This document shows, in pieces, positions 16,472-25,401 of a DNA stretch of 64,000 bases. The notes beneath the pieces were generated by a model, which was given only the letters and a program-made list of their open reading frames with translations, was not told where the DNA came from and searched no databases. Position 1 is the first letter of the stretch. Each line of letters begins with the position of its first letter. The stretch lies in NCBI GenBank assembly GCA_050743075.1, contig JBOGDS010000005.1, forward strand, positions 8,221 through 72,220, read 5' to 3'. The translations under genes and the position numbers were made by a program. This DNA is from JBOGDS01 sp050743075 (GTDB taxonomy: Bacteria > Actinomycetota > Actinomycetes > Jiangellales > Jiangellaceae).

Positions 16472-17718
16472 CCGCCCCGGCCGACGTGGTTCGGCGACCT
16501 CGGACCCTCATCATCGTCCAGAACCTGCCGGTACCGTTCGACCGTCGCGTCTGGCTGGAGTGCATGGCTCTGACCGCCGCGGGGTATGACGTCACGGTCG
16601 TCTGCCCGAAGGGGAAGGGCGACCCCGGCCACGAGGTCCTCGAGGGCGTCACGCTTCTGAAGTACCGTCCCTACGCGCCCGGCGGCGGGGCACTCGGCTT
16701 CGTTCTGGAGTACGCCTACTCGTTCCTCGCTACCGCCCGGCTGGTGCTCCGCGCTCGTCGCCACGGGCGGTTCGACGTGCTGCAGGCGTGCAACCCGCCG
16801 GACATCTTCTGGCCGATCGCCCGATGGCTGCGCCGCCGCGACGGTTCGCGGTTCGTCTTCGACCACCACGACCTCTGCCCGGAGCTGTACGACTCGCGCT
16901 TCCCGCAGGGCGGTCGCTTGCCGCGCCGAGGACTTCTCGCATTGGAGAAGGCGACCTTCCGTACGGCCGACCAGGTCGTCGCCACGAACGCCTCCTACGC
17001 CGAGATCGCAGTGCGCCGGGGTGGCAAGAGCCCGGTGGACGTCACCGTGGTGCGGACCGGGCCCGACCCCGAGCGCCTGCGCCGGAAGGCTGCCATCCCG
17101 GAGCTGCGAAGGGGCCGGCGGCACCTCGTCGCCTACATCGGCGTCATGGGGCCGCAGGACGGCGTCGACCTGGCGGTCCGAGCCGCCGCCCACGTCGTGC
17201 ACGACCTCGGTCGCGAGGACGTCGCCTTCACCTTCATGGGCGCGGGCGACTCCTATGACGAGATCGTGGCACTGCGCAACGATCTCGGACTGCACGATCA
17301 CGTGGAACTGCCGGGCCGGGTGCCCGACGACACCGTCATCGACGTGCTCTCGACCGCGGATGTCGGACTTTCACCCGACCCCCACAATCCGCTCAACGAC
17401 GTCTCCACGATGAACAAGACCCTGGAATACATGGCCTTCGGGTTGCCCGTGGTTGCGTTCGACCTCAAGGAGACCCGGGTATCGGCCGGACGGGCTGCGT
17501 CGTACGTCCCGAGCGGGAAGGTGGAGGACTACGCCCGGGCCATCGTGGAACTCCTCGACGACGACGACCGGCGCGAGGTCATGGGTCGGATGGGACGCCA
17601 ACGTATCGAGGATGAGCTCGGCTGGCCGCACCAGCGCGACGCGTTTGTCGATGTCTACGACATGCTCGCCGGGCGCACTCGCACGACATCCGCGCTTCGG
17701 CCTCAGGTGCGAGGCTGA
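16468..17718 (+). CDS. Glycosyltransferase family 4
   Basis: A 416-residue retaining glycosyltransferase with the GT-B fold. The N-terminal half has NLPVPFDRRVWLECMALTAAGYDVTVVCPKG. The C-terminal half has AYIGVMGPQDGVDLAVRAA and ADVGLSPDPHNPLNDVSTMNKTLEYMAFGLPVVAFDLKETRVS, where family 4 enzymes carry the E-x7-E donor site. It adds a sugar to the lipid-linked repeat unit on the cytoplasmic face. ATGA overlap with the dehydrogenase suggests it may use the uronic acid donor made by that enzyme, but this is only positional evidence. Confidence 0.9.
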   Translation: MTAPADVVRRPRTLIIVQNLPVPFDRRVWLECMALTAAGYDVTVVCPKGKGDPGHEVLEGVTLLKYRPYAPGGGALGFVLEYAYSFLATARLVLRARRHGRFDVLQACNPPDIFWPIARWLRRRDGSRFVFDHHDLCPELYDSRFPQGGRLPRRGLLALEKATFRTADQVVATNASYAEIAVRRGGKSPVDVTVVRTGPDPERLRRKAAIPELRRGRRHLVAYIGVMGPQDGVDLAVRAAAHVVHDLGREDVAFTFMGAGDSYDEIVALRNDLGLHDHVELPGRVPDDTVIDVLSTADVGLSPDPHNPLNDVSTMNKTLEYMAFGLPVVAFDLKETRVSAGRAASYVPSGKVEDYARAIVELLDDDDRREVMGRMGRQRIEDELGWPHQRDAFVDVYDMLAGRTRTTSALRPQVRG

Positions 17719-17719
17719 C

Positions 17720-19630
17720 GTGTGCGGCGTTGCCGGAGCCTTTCGCCAGCCCGACGGGGCTCGGCTCGTGCGGACGATGGCCGATCGCATCGGCCACCGC
17801 GGGCCGGACGCGGATGGGCTGCAGGACATGTCGCCGAACGCATCGCTCCAGCTCGCGCATCGGCGTCTGTCGATCATCGACCTGTCGGCCGCGGCCGATC
17901 AGCCGTTCGCCAAGGACGGCCTGCACCTGAGCTACAACGGTGAGCTGTACAACTACCGCGACCTGCGCGCCACCCTTCGCGGCAAGGGCGTCCGATTCAC
18001 CACGGAGTCGGACACGGAGGTCGTCCTGGAGAGCTGGCGGGAATGGGGACCCGACGCCCTCCCGCGGTTCCGAGGGATGTTCGCGTTCGCGCTCTACGAC
18101 GAGCGCACCAGCGCCCTCACCCTTGCGCGGGACCCGTTCGGCATCAAGCCGATGTTCGTCATGCCGCGCGGGAACGGCATCGTGTTCGCCTCCGAGCTCA
18201 AAGCCCTCATAGCGGCCGTAGGCCCGGAGCTCACCATCGATCCCGGTGCGCTCGTGGCATCTGCCATGTTCTATTTCCTGCCGGAGGAACAGTGCGCGGT
18301 CAAGGGCGTCGTCAAGCTCCCGCCGGGATCGTGGGCCGAGTGGCGAGCTGACGGCACCACCCGGGCCGGGCGCTACTGGGAGCCCGCCCAGGAAGCACTC
18401 GCCGCCGCCTCCGGCCCCACCGCGGACATGGCGGCCGTGCTCGAGGAGTCAGTGGCGGCACACCTGGTGGCAGACGTGCCTGTCGCCTCCTTTCTCAGCG
18501 GAGGCCTTGACTCGAGCCTCATCACCGCGATGGCTGCCAGCCGCAACCCCTCGATCGAGGCCTACACCATCACGTTCCGTCCGGAGGACCAGCGCCTCGA
18601 GGCGATGCCCGACGACGCCGTCTACGCCCGCAAGATGGCGGCCCACCTGGGGATCCGACTCCACGAGATCGAGATCAGCCCGGACGTCGTGGACATGCTT
18701 CCCCGGGTCGTGGACGTGCTCGACGAGCCGATTGGCGATCCCGCCGCCATCAACACCATGCTCATGTGCCAGACCGCCCGCGACGCCGGTGTCAAGGTCC
18801 TGTTGTCCGGCATGGGTGCGGACGAGTTGTTCGGCGGCTACCGCAAGCATCTGGCCTGCGTTCTGGGGGCGAGGTACCAGGCGCTCCCGAAGTCTCTCCG
18901 CTCGCGCGTGGTTGCGCCGAGCGTGGAACGACTTCCCGTGGCGGTAGGCGGCCGCGGACTTCGGTACAGCCGGTGGGCCAAGCGCTTCCTCAGCTTCGCC
19001 GAGTTGCCGGAGGAGGCGGCGTTCCGCCGCAGCTACAGCCTCTACGACCCGGACGAGCTCGGGGCCATGCTCGACCCCGAGCTGTCTCCCCAGGTGCAGG
19101 CCGTCGTCGACGCCCATCACAGCCTGTACACGGACGGCCGGCTGGGCGACCACGTCAACCGCATGTGCCTGACCGACACCCGACTGTTCCTTCCGGGACT
19201 CAACCTGGCCTACACCGATCGCTCGAGCATGTCGGCGTCGACTGAGGTGCGGGTACCGTTCGTCGACCCCATCGTGTTCAGGGCGGCCTTCAGCTTCAGC
19301 GGCGGCCGCAAGATCCGGGGACGGACGCAGAAGGTTCCGTTGCGCGAGGCCGCGGAGGACTGGGTGCCGCGTGATGTGCTCGACCGTCCCAAGGCCTCGT
19401 TCGGCGCCCCGCTGCGCGCGTGGGTCACCAACGACCTCGGTCCCCTGATCGACGACGTCCTCCTCGACGGCCGGCTGGCGTCGTCGGGCTTCCTGCGCTC
19501 GACGCCGCTGCGCCGGATGGTGGCAGATCAGCGCAGCGGTCGGCGGGACCAGTCCAAGCAGCTGTGGCAGCTGCTCTCGATGGAGCTGTGGTACCGCGGC
19601 GCACTGGCTGCCGGGGTCTCACCGCCATGA
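17720..19630 (+). CDS. Asparagine synthetase-type glutamine amidotransferase
   Basis: A 636-residue class II amidotransferase. The mature protein begins with the catalytic Cys2 (start GTG then TGC: MCGVAGAF), and has HRGPDADG, HRRLSIIDLS and SYNGELYNY in the glutaminase domain. The synthetase domain has the ATP PP-loop FLSGGLDSS and LLSGMGADELFGGYRKH. Start is one base after the upstream stop. AsnB homologues inside polysaccharide loci are thought to amidate the carboxyl of sugar acids; with a mannuronate-type dehydrogenase two genes upstream, a uronamide is a reasonable inference. Plain asparagine synthesis remains possible. Confidence 0.9.
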   Translation: MCGVAGAFRQPDGARLVRTMADRIGHRGPDADGLQDMSPNASLQLAHRRLSIIDLSAAADQPFAKDGLHLSYNGELYNYRDLRATLRGKGVRFTTESDTEVVLESWREWGPDALPRFRGMFAFALYDERTSALTLARDPFGIKPMFVMPRGNGIVFASELKALIAAVGPELTIDPGALVASAMFYFLPEEQCAVKGVVKLPPGSWAEWRADGTTRAGRYWEPAQEALAAASGPTADMAAVLEESVAAHLVADVPVASFLSGGLDSSLITAMAASRNPSIEAYTITFRPEDQRLEAMPDDAVYARKMAAHLGIRLHEIEISPDVVDMLPRVVDVLDEPIGDPAAINTMLMCQTARDAGVKVLLSGMGADELFGGYRKHLACVLGARYQALPKSLRSRVVAPSVERLPVAVGGRGLRYSRWAKRFLSFAELPEEAAFRRSYSLYDPDELGAMLDPELSPQVQAVVDAHHSLYTDGRLGDHVNRMCLTDTRLFLPGLNLAYTDRSSMSASTEVRVPFVDPIVFRAAFSFSGGRKIRGRTQKVPLREAAEDWVPRDVLDRPKASFGAPLRAWVTNDLGPLIDDVLLDGRLASSGFLRSTPLRRMVADQRSGRRDQSKQLWQLLSMELWYRGALAAGVSPP

Positions 19631-19671
19631 ACGACATGCCCGGTGGCGCCGGTAGGGGGAAGGTCGCATGA
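19627..19671 (+). CDS. Possible 14-residue linker ORF between asnB-like and oxidoreductase genes
   Basis: The only real gap in the coupled series holds a 14-codon frame, MNDMPGGAGRGKVA. Its ATG overlaps the asnB-type stop as ATGA, and its TGA overlaps the ATG of the next gene, again as ATGA. It therefore passes ribosomes across what would otherwise be a 37-base gap. A purine-rich GTAGGGGGAAGG inside it can serve as ribosome binding site for the downstream gene. Whether the peptide itself has a role is unknown; it may be chance. Confidence 0.4.
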   Translation: MNDMPGGAGRGKVA

Positions 19672-21839
19672 AGCAAGTGGCTCAGAACTACAAGTCGGGG
19701 GACCTCGCGGTCCTGGACGTCCCTGTTCCGGCGTGCAAGCCAGGAGGCGTCCTAGTGCGTTCGCTCTGCTCGTTGATCTCGACCGGCACCGAGATGATGA
19801 AGGTCAGCGAGGCGAGGATGTCCCTGGTCCGCAAAGCGCGGGCCAGGCCTGACCAGGTACGCAAGCTGCTCGGCTCCGTGGCCCAGCAGGGTGCCCTGGC
19901 CACGTATCAGAAGGCGATGAACCGGCTGGACAGCTACACCCCCCTCGGCTACTCGCTGTGCGGCGTGGTGGTCGAGGTCGGCGCGGGGGCGGAGCAGTTC
20001 TCGGTCGGTCAGGTCGTCGCGGCCGCGGGCAACGAGTTCGCCCTCCACGCGGAGGTGAACTGGGTACCGACCAACCTGTGCGTCCCCGTACCGGACGGCG
20101 TAGCTCCCGAACACGCCGCATTCGCGACGGTCGGGGCCATCGCGATGCACGGCGTTCGGCGCGCCGAGGTCGCCCTCGGTGAGACCGCATGCGTGATCGG
20201 GCTCGGTCTCGTCGGTCAGCTGGTGGTGCGACTCCTCGTCGCGTCCGGCGTGCAGGTGGTGGGCTTGGACGTGGTGGAGGCCCGCTGCCGGGCTGCGGAG
20301 AAGGCGGGTGCCCTGTCGTGCGCCGCACCTGACGACGCGGGACTGCGCGAGGTCGAACAGGTCCTTCTCGATCGCACCGGGGGCCTGGGCGCGGACCATG
20401 TCCTGCTGGCTGCTGGTGGCGACTCGAACGGGCCGGTCGAGGTGGCGGCGCGCCTGGCACGCGACCGCGCCCGGGTGGTGGACATCGGGAAGACGCGGCT
20501 CGACCTGCCCTGGAACGCCTACTACGACAAGGAGTTGGACGTCCGCTTCTCCCGATCGTACGGTCCGGGTCGCTATGACGATCGCTACGAGCTCGAGGGC
20601 GTGGACTACCCGGCCGGCTACGTTCGCTGGACCGAGCGCCGCAACATGGCCTGCTTCCTGGATCTGCTGGCCGACGGTTCGGTGGACGTCGCCTCCCTGG
20701 TATCGGGCGTCCACCCGGTGGAGGAGGCCGCGGAGGTCTACAACCGGCTCGACGCGGGCTCGCTCCAGGGTGTCGGATTCCTCCTGTCCTACGGTGATGC
20801 CCCCGACGAGGAGTCGCCTGGGCGGACGATCCACGTCGGTGCCCGTACCGATCTCACGTCCCCGTCCCCGCAGCGGCAACAGTCGGCGGGTGTCCGCCTG
20901 GGCTTCATCGGGGCGGGCAACTACGCCACCTCCATGTTGCTGCCTCACCTGCGGGACAGCTCCGAGGTCGATCTGGTCTCCGTCGCAACGACGAGATCCC
21001 TCTCCGGGCTCAACGCCCAACGCAAGTTCGGCTTCGCGACCATCACGACGAGCGTCGAGACAGTGCTCGACGATGACACGCTCGACGCGGTGTTCATCGT
21101 CACCCGGCACCACTCGCATGCGCGGCTGGTGTGCCAAGCCCTGGAGCGCGGCCTCACCGTCTTCGTGGAGAAGCCGCTCGCCCTCACCGAGGTGCAGCTC
21201 GCCGAGGTCCTGGACACCGTCGAAAGAACGGGCAATGACCGGGTCATGGTCGGTTTCAACCGGAGGTTCGCACCGCTGCTCATCGATCTGCGAGAACGCC
21301 TCGGTCCGTCTCGTGGTCCGGTGTCGGCACGGTATCTCGTCAACGCAGGCCGCCTCGACCCGGGAAGCTGGTACCTCAACGAGGAGTTGGAAGGCTCGCG
21401 GTTCGCCGGCGAGGGCGGTCATTTCATCGACACGCTGAGCGCCCTGGTGGGGCACGACCCGGTCGAGGTGCACGCCATGGGAGCGGGGGCGACTATCCAC
21501 GCCACCCTGCGCTTTTCCGACGGGTCCGTCGCGACGATCTCCTACGTCGTCGACGGCAGCTCACGTTTCCCGAAGGAGACCCTGGACATGGCGGGTGACG
21601 GCCGCAACGGGCGGCTGGACAACTTCCAGCGGGTCACGGTGTGGTCGTCCAAGGGAAAGCACGGCCGCAGGGTGCTCGCGGGGCAGGACAAGGGTCAGCG
21701 CGCGCAGCTGGAGCGCTTCGTCCATGCCGTCCGCACGGGCTCACCGATGCCGATCTCGCTGGAGTCGCTGGTGGCGACGACGCGAGCAACGGTCGCGGTG
21801 GGGAGCAGTCTGGCGACACGCGGGCCGGTGACCTGGTGA
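19668..21839 (+). CDS. Two-domain oxidoreductase: zinc-type alcohol dehydrogenase fused to GFO/IDH/MocA dehydrogenase
   Basis: A 723-residue fusion. Residues ~1-370 form a medium-chain dehydrogenase-like domain (SLISTGTEMMKV, GYSLCGVVVEVG, CVIGLGLVGQLVV). Residues ~410-720 form a GFO/IDH/MocA domain (LGFIGAGNYATSMLLPHL, FVEKPLALTEVQLAEVL, VMVGFNRRFAPL, EGGHFIDTLSALVG). The conserved EKPLA lysine of the second domain is present. Such fusions recur next to heparinase II/III genes in polysaccharide loci of many phyla, but I know of no settled reaction. The substrate is probably a sugar nucleotide or uronate derivative. It overlaps the heparinase gene by four bases. Confidence 0.9.
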   Translation: MKQVAQNYKSGDLAVLDVPVPACKPGGVLVRSLCSLISTGTEMMKVSEARMSLVRKARARPDQVRKLLGSVAQQGALATYQKAMNRLDSYTPLGYSLCGVVVEVGAGAEQFSVGQVVAAAGNEFALHAEVNWVPTNLCVPVPDGVAPEHAAFATVGAIAMHGVRRAEVALGETACVIGLGLVGQLVVRLLVASGVQVVGLDVVEARCRAAEKAGALSCAAPDDAGLREVEQVLLDRTGGLGADHVLLAAGGDSNGPVEVAARLARDRARVVDIGKTRLDLPWNAYYDKELDVRFSRSYGPGRYDDRYELEGVDYPAGYVRWTERRNMACFLDLLADGSVDVASLVSGVHPVEEAAEVYNRLDAGSLQGVGFLLSYGDAPDEESPGRTIHVGARTDLTSPSPQRQQSAGVRLGFIGAGNYATSMLLPHLRDSSEVDLVSVATTRSLSGLNAQRKFGFATITTSVETVLDDDTLDAVFIVTRHHSHARLVCQALERGLTVFVEKPLALTEVQLAEVLDTVERTGNDRVMVGFNRRFAPLLIDLRERLGPSRGPVSARYLVNAGRLDPGSWYLNEELEGSRFAGEGGHFIDTLSALVGHDPVEVHAMGAGATIHATLRFSDGSVATISYVVDGSSRFPKETLDMAGDGRNGRLDNFQRVTVWSSKGKHGRRVLAGQDKGQRAQLERFVHAVRTGSPMPISLESLVATTRATVAVGSSLATRGPVTW

Positions 21840-23824
21840 GCCGGCCCCGCCCCGGCTGGTACCTGCGACGGCTCCGAGGGATGTCGGTGACCGAGGTGGC
21901 CTACCGCACCCTGGATGTGGGGCGTCGCCGGGCCTGGGCACGTCGCCAGGTCCGCCCCGGCGAGGCGCCCCCGCCGCCGCCTGGCGTCCTACGAGAGCGG
22001 CCATTCGTCTCGCCACTGCCGGCGTCTGCCCGCGCCACCGTGGCTCCCGACGCCGCGTCCGCACTGGTCCGAGCCGCGGACAAGGTCCTGGCCGGAACAT
22101 GGACGGTCCTGGGAACGCCCCGGGCCGACAGCGCCGACCCGGACTGGTTCCTTGACCCTCTCACCGGGCGGCGGGCGCCGGAGCGACGGCTGGCGTTCCG
22201 GGTCAACCACCGTGACGAGGCGGAGACCGGCAACATCAAGCAGGTCTGGGAGATGTCCCGTCACCATCACGTCACCGTGCTGGCGGCCGCATGGTGGCTG
22301 ACGCAGGAGGAGCGCTACGCCGAGGCCGCCGCTCATCAGCTCCGCTCCTGGTGGGCTGCGAACCCGTTCCTGACCGGCGTGCACTGGACGAGCGGCATCG
22401 AGGCCGGCATCCGCCTGATCTCCTGGGTATGGATCCGCCGGCTGCTCGACGAGTGGCCGAAGGTCGGCGACGTGTTCGAGTACAACGACGATGCCGTTCG
22501 GCAGATCGCCTGGCACCAGGACTTCCTGAACGCCTTCCCCAGCCGCGGCTCCTCGGCCAACAACCACGTCGTGGCCGAGGCGGCGGGACGGCTCGCGGCG
22601 GCGTGCGCGTTCCCCTGGTACACCCGGACACCCCGGTGGCGACGCAGCGCCGCCGCCCTCCTGGAGCGCGAGCTGGCGGCCAACACCTTCGACGACGGTC
22701 TCAACCGGGAGTTGGCGACCGACTACCACCGCTTCGTGCTCGAACTAGGGCTGCTGGCCGCGGTCGAGGCCGACGCCCACGGACACGACCTGTCGACGGG
22801 GACATGGCAGCGTCTGGCGGCGATGCTCGATGCCGGAGCCGCCATCCTGGATGCCACGGGCAGGCCCCCGCGGCAGAGCGACGGGGACGAAGGGCGCGCG
22901 CTGGTCGTCGACGATCCTGACCACGATCCCTGGGCCACGGTCCTGGGCACGGGCTCCGCCCTGTTGGGGCCTTCGGACTGGTGGCCCGAGTTCGACGGCG
23001 GCATCCAGGCTTCCGTGGTCGGTGCCCTCGGCCGTGCCCGTCGCTTTCCACGACCACCGGTCCGGCCGCGCCGGTTCCCCGACGCCGGGCTGGTCATCCT
23101 GGGCTCCCGCGCCGACGACGGTCCCGAGATCTGGTGCCGGTGCGACGGCGGCCCCCACGGGTTCCTGTCGATCGCGGCGCACGCCCACGCCGATGCCCTG
23201 TCTCTCGAGGTACGGCACGACGGAGTCGACCTCCTCGCCGACCCCGGCACCTACTGTTACCACGGCGAGCCGACGTGGCGGGAGTGGTTCCGCTCGACGG
23301 CGGCCCACAACACCGTCGAGGTCGGCGGCGTGAGCCAGTCCGAGTCGGGCGGTCCCTTCCTGTGGGCCACGCAGGCCCGGACACGGACGGTGGCCTGTGA
23401 CGTCGGCGGGCAGCGGGTCCAGACCTGGAGCGCGGAGCACGACGGCTACAGGCGCCTGAGCACTCCGGCGGCGCACCGCCGTTCGGTGACACTGGACTCA
23501 CCCGGACGCAGCCTGACAGTCGTCGACATCGTCGACACCGCCGCGGAGGTTCCGCTGCGGCTCTCGTGGCACCTGGGCCCCGACATCCTGGTCGAACTGG
23601 ACGGAGCGCAGGCCTCCCTCACCTGGCAGGTCGGTCCGGACAGCCAGCGGGGGACGCTCGTGCTACCCGAGGCGCTCGCCTGGACCTCGCACCGGGCTGA
23701 GGTCGGCCCTGTCTCGGGGTGGTATTCGCCGCGGTTCGGCCGCCGCGTGGCGACGACATCACTGGTGGGGCGCGGGACGGGCTCGTCCACGACCCGCCTA
23801 GTCACGTTGCTGGAGCTGCCATGA
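21836..23824 (+). CDS. Heparinase II/III family polysaccharide lyase-like protein
   Basis: A 662-residue protein with an N-terminal alpha/alpha barrel (GIEAGIRLISW, SSANNHVVAEAAGRLAAA) and a C-terminal beta-sandwich. The latter contains AHAHADALSLEVRHDGVDLLADPGTYCYHGEPTWREWFRSTAAHNTVEVGG, quoted here only as the landmark pieces HADALS, ADPGTY and AAHNTVEV. Members cleave uronate-containing polymers. No clear signal peptide is seen, so export is uncertain and it may act on lipid-linked oligosaccharide or serve another role. It starts at GTG in a GTGA overlap. Alginate operons carry an unrelated lyase at a similar place. Confidence 0.88.
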   Translation: MSRPRPGWYLRRLRGMSVTEVAYRTLDVGRRRAWARRQVRPGEAPPPPPGVLRERPFVSPLPASARATVAPDAASALVRAADKVLAGTWTVLGTPRADSADPDWFLDPLTGRRAPERRLAFRVNHRDEAETGNIKQVWEMSRHHHVTVLAAAWWLTQEERYAEAAAHQLRSWWAANPFLTGVHWTSGIEAGIRLISWVWIRRLLDEWPKVGDVFEYNDDAVRQIAWHQDFLNAFPSRGSSANNHVVAEAAGRLAAACAFPWYTRTPRWRRSAAALLERELAANTFDDGLNRELATDYHRFVLELGLLAAVEADAHGHDLSTGTWQRLAAMLDAGAAILDATGRPPRQSDGDEGRALVVDDPDHDPWATVLGTGSALLGPSDWWPEFDGGIQASVVGALGRARRFPRPPVRPRRFPDAGLVILGSRADDGPEIWCRCDGGPHGFLSIAAHAHADALSLEVRHDGVDLLADPGTYCYHGEPTWREWFRSTAAHNTVEVGGVSQSESGGPFLWATQARTRTVACDVGGQRVQTWSAEHDGYRRLSTPAAHRRSVTLDSPGRSLTVVDIVDTAAEVPLRLSWHLGPDILVELDGAQASLTWQVGPDSQRGTLVLPEALAWTSHRAEVGPVSGWYSPRFGRRVATTSLVGRGTGSSTTRLVTLLELP

Positions 23825-25401
23825 GCGACCAGGTCACCGACCTTCGCTCGACCGTGGCGGCGCTGCGTCGCCGCAGTCGCGTGCTGGCCGCAACCGCCGG
23901 GGCCGGCCTGGCCATGGGGGCCATCTACGTGATGGTGCAGCCGCCCCCTCTCACCAGCACGGCTCTCGTGCTCCTCCCCACACCCACGCTGGACCGGAGC
24001 AGCGGCACCGACGTGGCCACCCAGGTCCGCATCGCCCTGAGCGCCACCGTTCTCGGCAGGGCGGGCGAGACGGTCGAGCCGGCTCTCCCGGCCCGCTCGG
24101 TGGAGAACATGGTCGAGGTGTCGGCGCCGACGAACCAGATCATCGAGGTCGACGCAACCTCCACCCAGGCGTCGCAGGCCCAGACGCTCTCCCAGGCGGT
24201 CGCCGACTCGTACGTCGCCTACGTCAACGAGACCGCGCGAGCGGTCACCTCCGCCGCGTTGGCGGACCTCCAGACCAGGGAGGAGGACCTGCAGGCGCAG
24301 ATCACCGCACTGCAGGATGAGATCACCTCGAGCACGGGTCGCCAGCAGGAGGTCGACCCTGCCTCGGCGGACGGCAGGCGCGAGGCGCAGCTGCTGGCCG
24401 AGCTTCGGACGGAACAGGCCAACATCTCGCTACAGCTCGACAAGGTCAAGGACGAGATCGCCGCCAGCGCCCCGGCGGGGTCGTCCGCGAGCGCCGCGGT
24501 CTCGGTCATCCAGCCGGCGACCACGGCCACGGGTCCCTCCACCGTGCGCCGACTGCTGAGCTGGACATCCCTCGGTGCCCTGATCTGCACCATGCTGGCG
24601 GTCGCCGGCCTCCTCGCGACTGCACGTCGCGACCCACGGGTCGGGCTTCGCGACGAGATCGCCGACGCGGTCGGCAGCCCGGTGCTGGCGGCGGTGCGGA
24701 GCAGGCCGCAGCGGTCGGTGGCGGGTTGGTCGACGCTGCTCGAGACGTACGAGGCGACTCCCGTGGAGTCATGGGCGTTCCGCCAGGTCCTGCGTGGCCT
24801 GGCGCCCGCGGACCGCGGCCAGGACCGCATGGGGGAGCCTCGTGCCACCGGGAAGGTGGATCACCCGCAGTCGATCACTGTGGTCTCGTTGTCCGGTGAC
24901 GGACGGGGACTTGCCGTCGGTCCCCAGCTCGCGGCTTTCGCCTCGTCGCTGGGCATCGCGACACGTCTGGATACCGCAGTGGGGCACGACAGGGCGGCAA
25001 CCCTGTGGGCAGCCTGCGCCGCCGATCGTGCCGCCCCACCTCGGCCCGGTCTGTTCGTCGGCGAGGTGCCAAAGGGGGAGACGATCGACCTGGCGATCAC
25101 CTTGGTCGTCGTGGACCGGAGGCAGCCTGACCTTGTCGACGTGCCCACCACCGCCACCACCCTGCTCTCGGTGGCCGCGGCAACGGCAACGGAACTGGAG
25201 CTCGCCCGCGTTGCGGTTGCGGTCGACGACGCCGGTCGTCGCATCGACGGAGTCGTGGTTGCGGACCCTGACCGGACCGACCGGACCTCTGGGCGGCGCA
25301 CCATGGACGAGAGGGCACGTCAGGTGGCACTGCCCAGGCGCCTGACCGGCATCGGATCGTCTGCTGTCACCGCCAGCGACCCCAACCGGACGCGAGCATG
25401 A
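23821..25401 (+). CDS. Wzz-like polysaccharide co-polymerase with degenerate kinase-like C-terminus (first of two)
   Basis: A 526-residue membrane protein. One hydrophobic segment is at residues ~22-40 and a second at ~243-265, bracketing an extracytoplasmic region with a heptad-rich coiled coil (DLQTREEDLQAQITALQDEI). The cytoplasmic tail (~270-526) is laid out like a BY-kinase domain, with ITVVSLSGDGRGLAVGPQLAAFA where a Walker A would stand, but the G-x-x-x-x-GK-(S/T) consensus is absent. LVVVDRRQPDLVDVP resembles Walker B. No tyrosine cluster follows. It probably sets chain length with the next protein. ATGA overlaps at both ends. Confidence 0.83.
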   Translation: MSDQVTDLRSTVAALRRRSRVLAATAGAGLAMGAIYVMVQPPPLTSTALVLLPTPTLDRSSGTDVATQVRIALSATVLGRAGETVEPALPARSVENMVEVSAPTNQIIEVDATSTQASQAQTLSQAVADSYVAYVNETARAVTSAALADLQTREEDLQAQITALQDEITSSTGRQQEVDPASADGRREAQLLAELRTEQANISLQLDKVKDEIAASAPAGSSASAAVSVIQPATTATGPSTVRRLLSWTSLGALICTMLAVAGLLATARRDPRVGLRDEIADAVGSPVLAAVRSRPQRSVAGWSTLLETYEATPVESWAFRQVLRGLAPADRGQDRMGEPRATGKVDHPQSITVVSLSGDGRGLAVGPQLAAFASSLGIATRLDTAVGHDRAATLWAACAADRAAPPRPGLFVGEVPKGETIDLAITLVVVDRRQPDLVDVPTTATTLLSVAAATATELELARVAVAVDDAGRRIDGVVVADPDRTDRTSGRRTMDERARQVALPRRLTGIGSSAVTASDPNRTRA

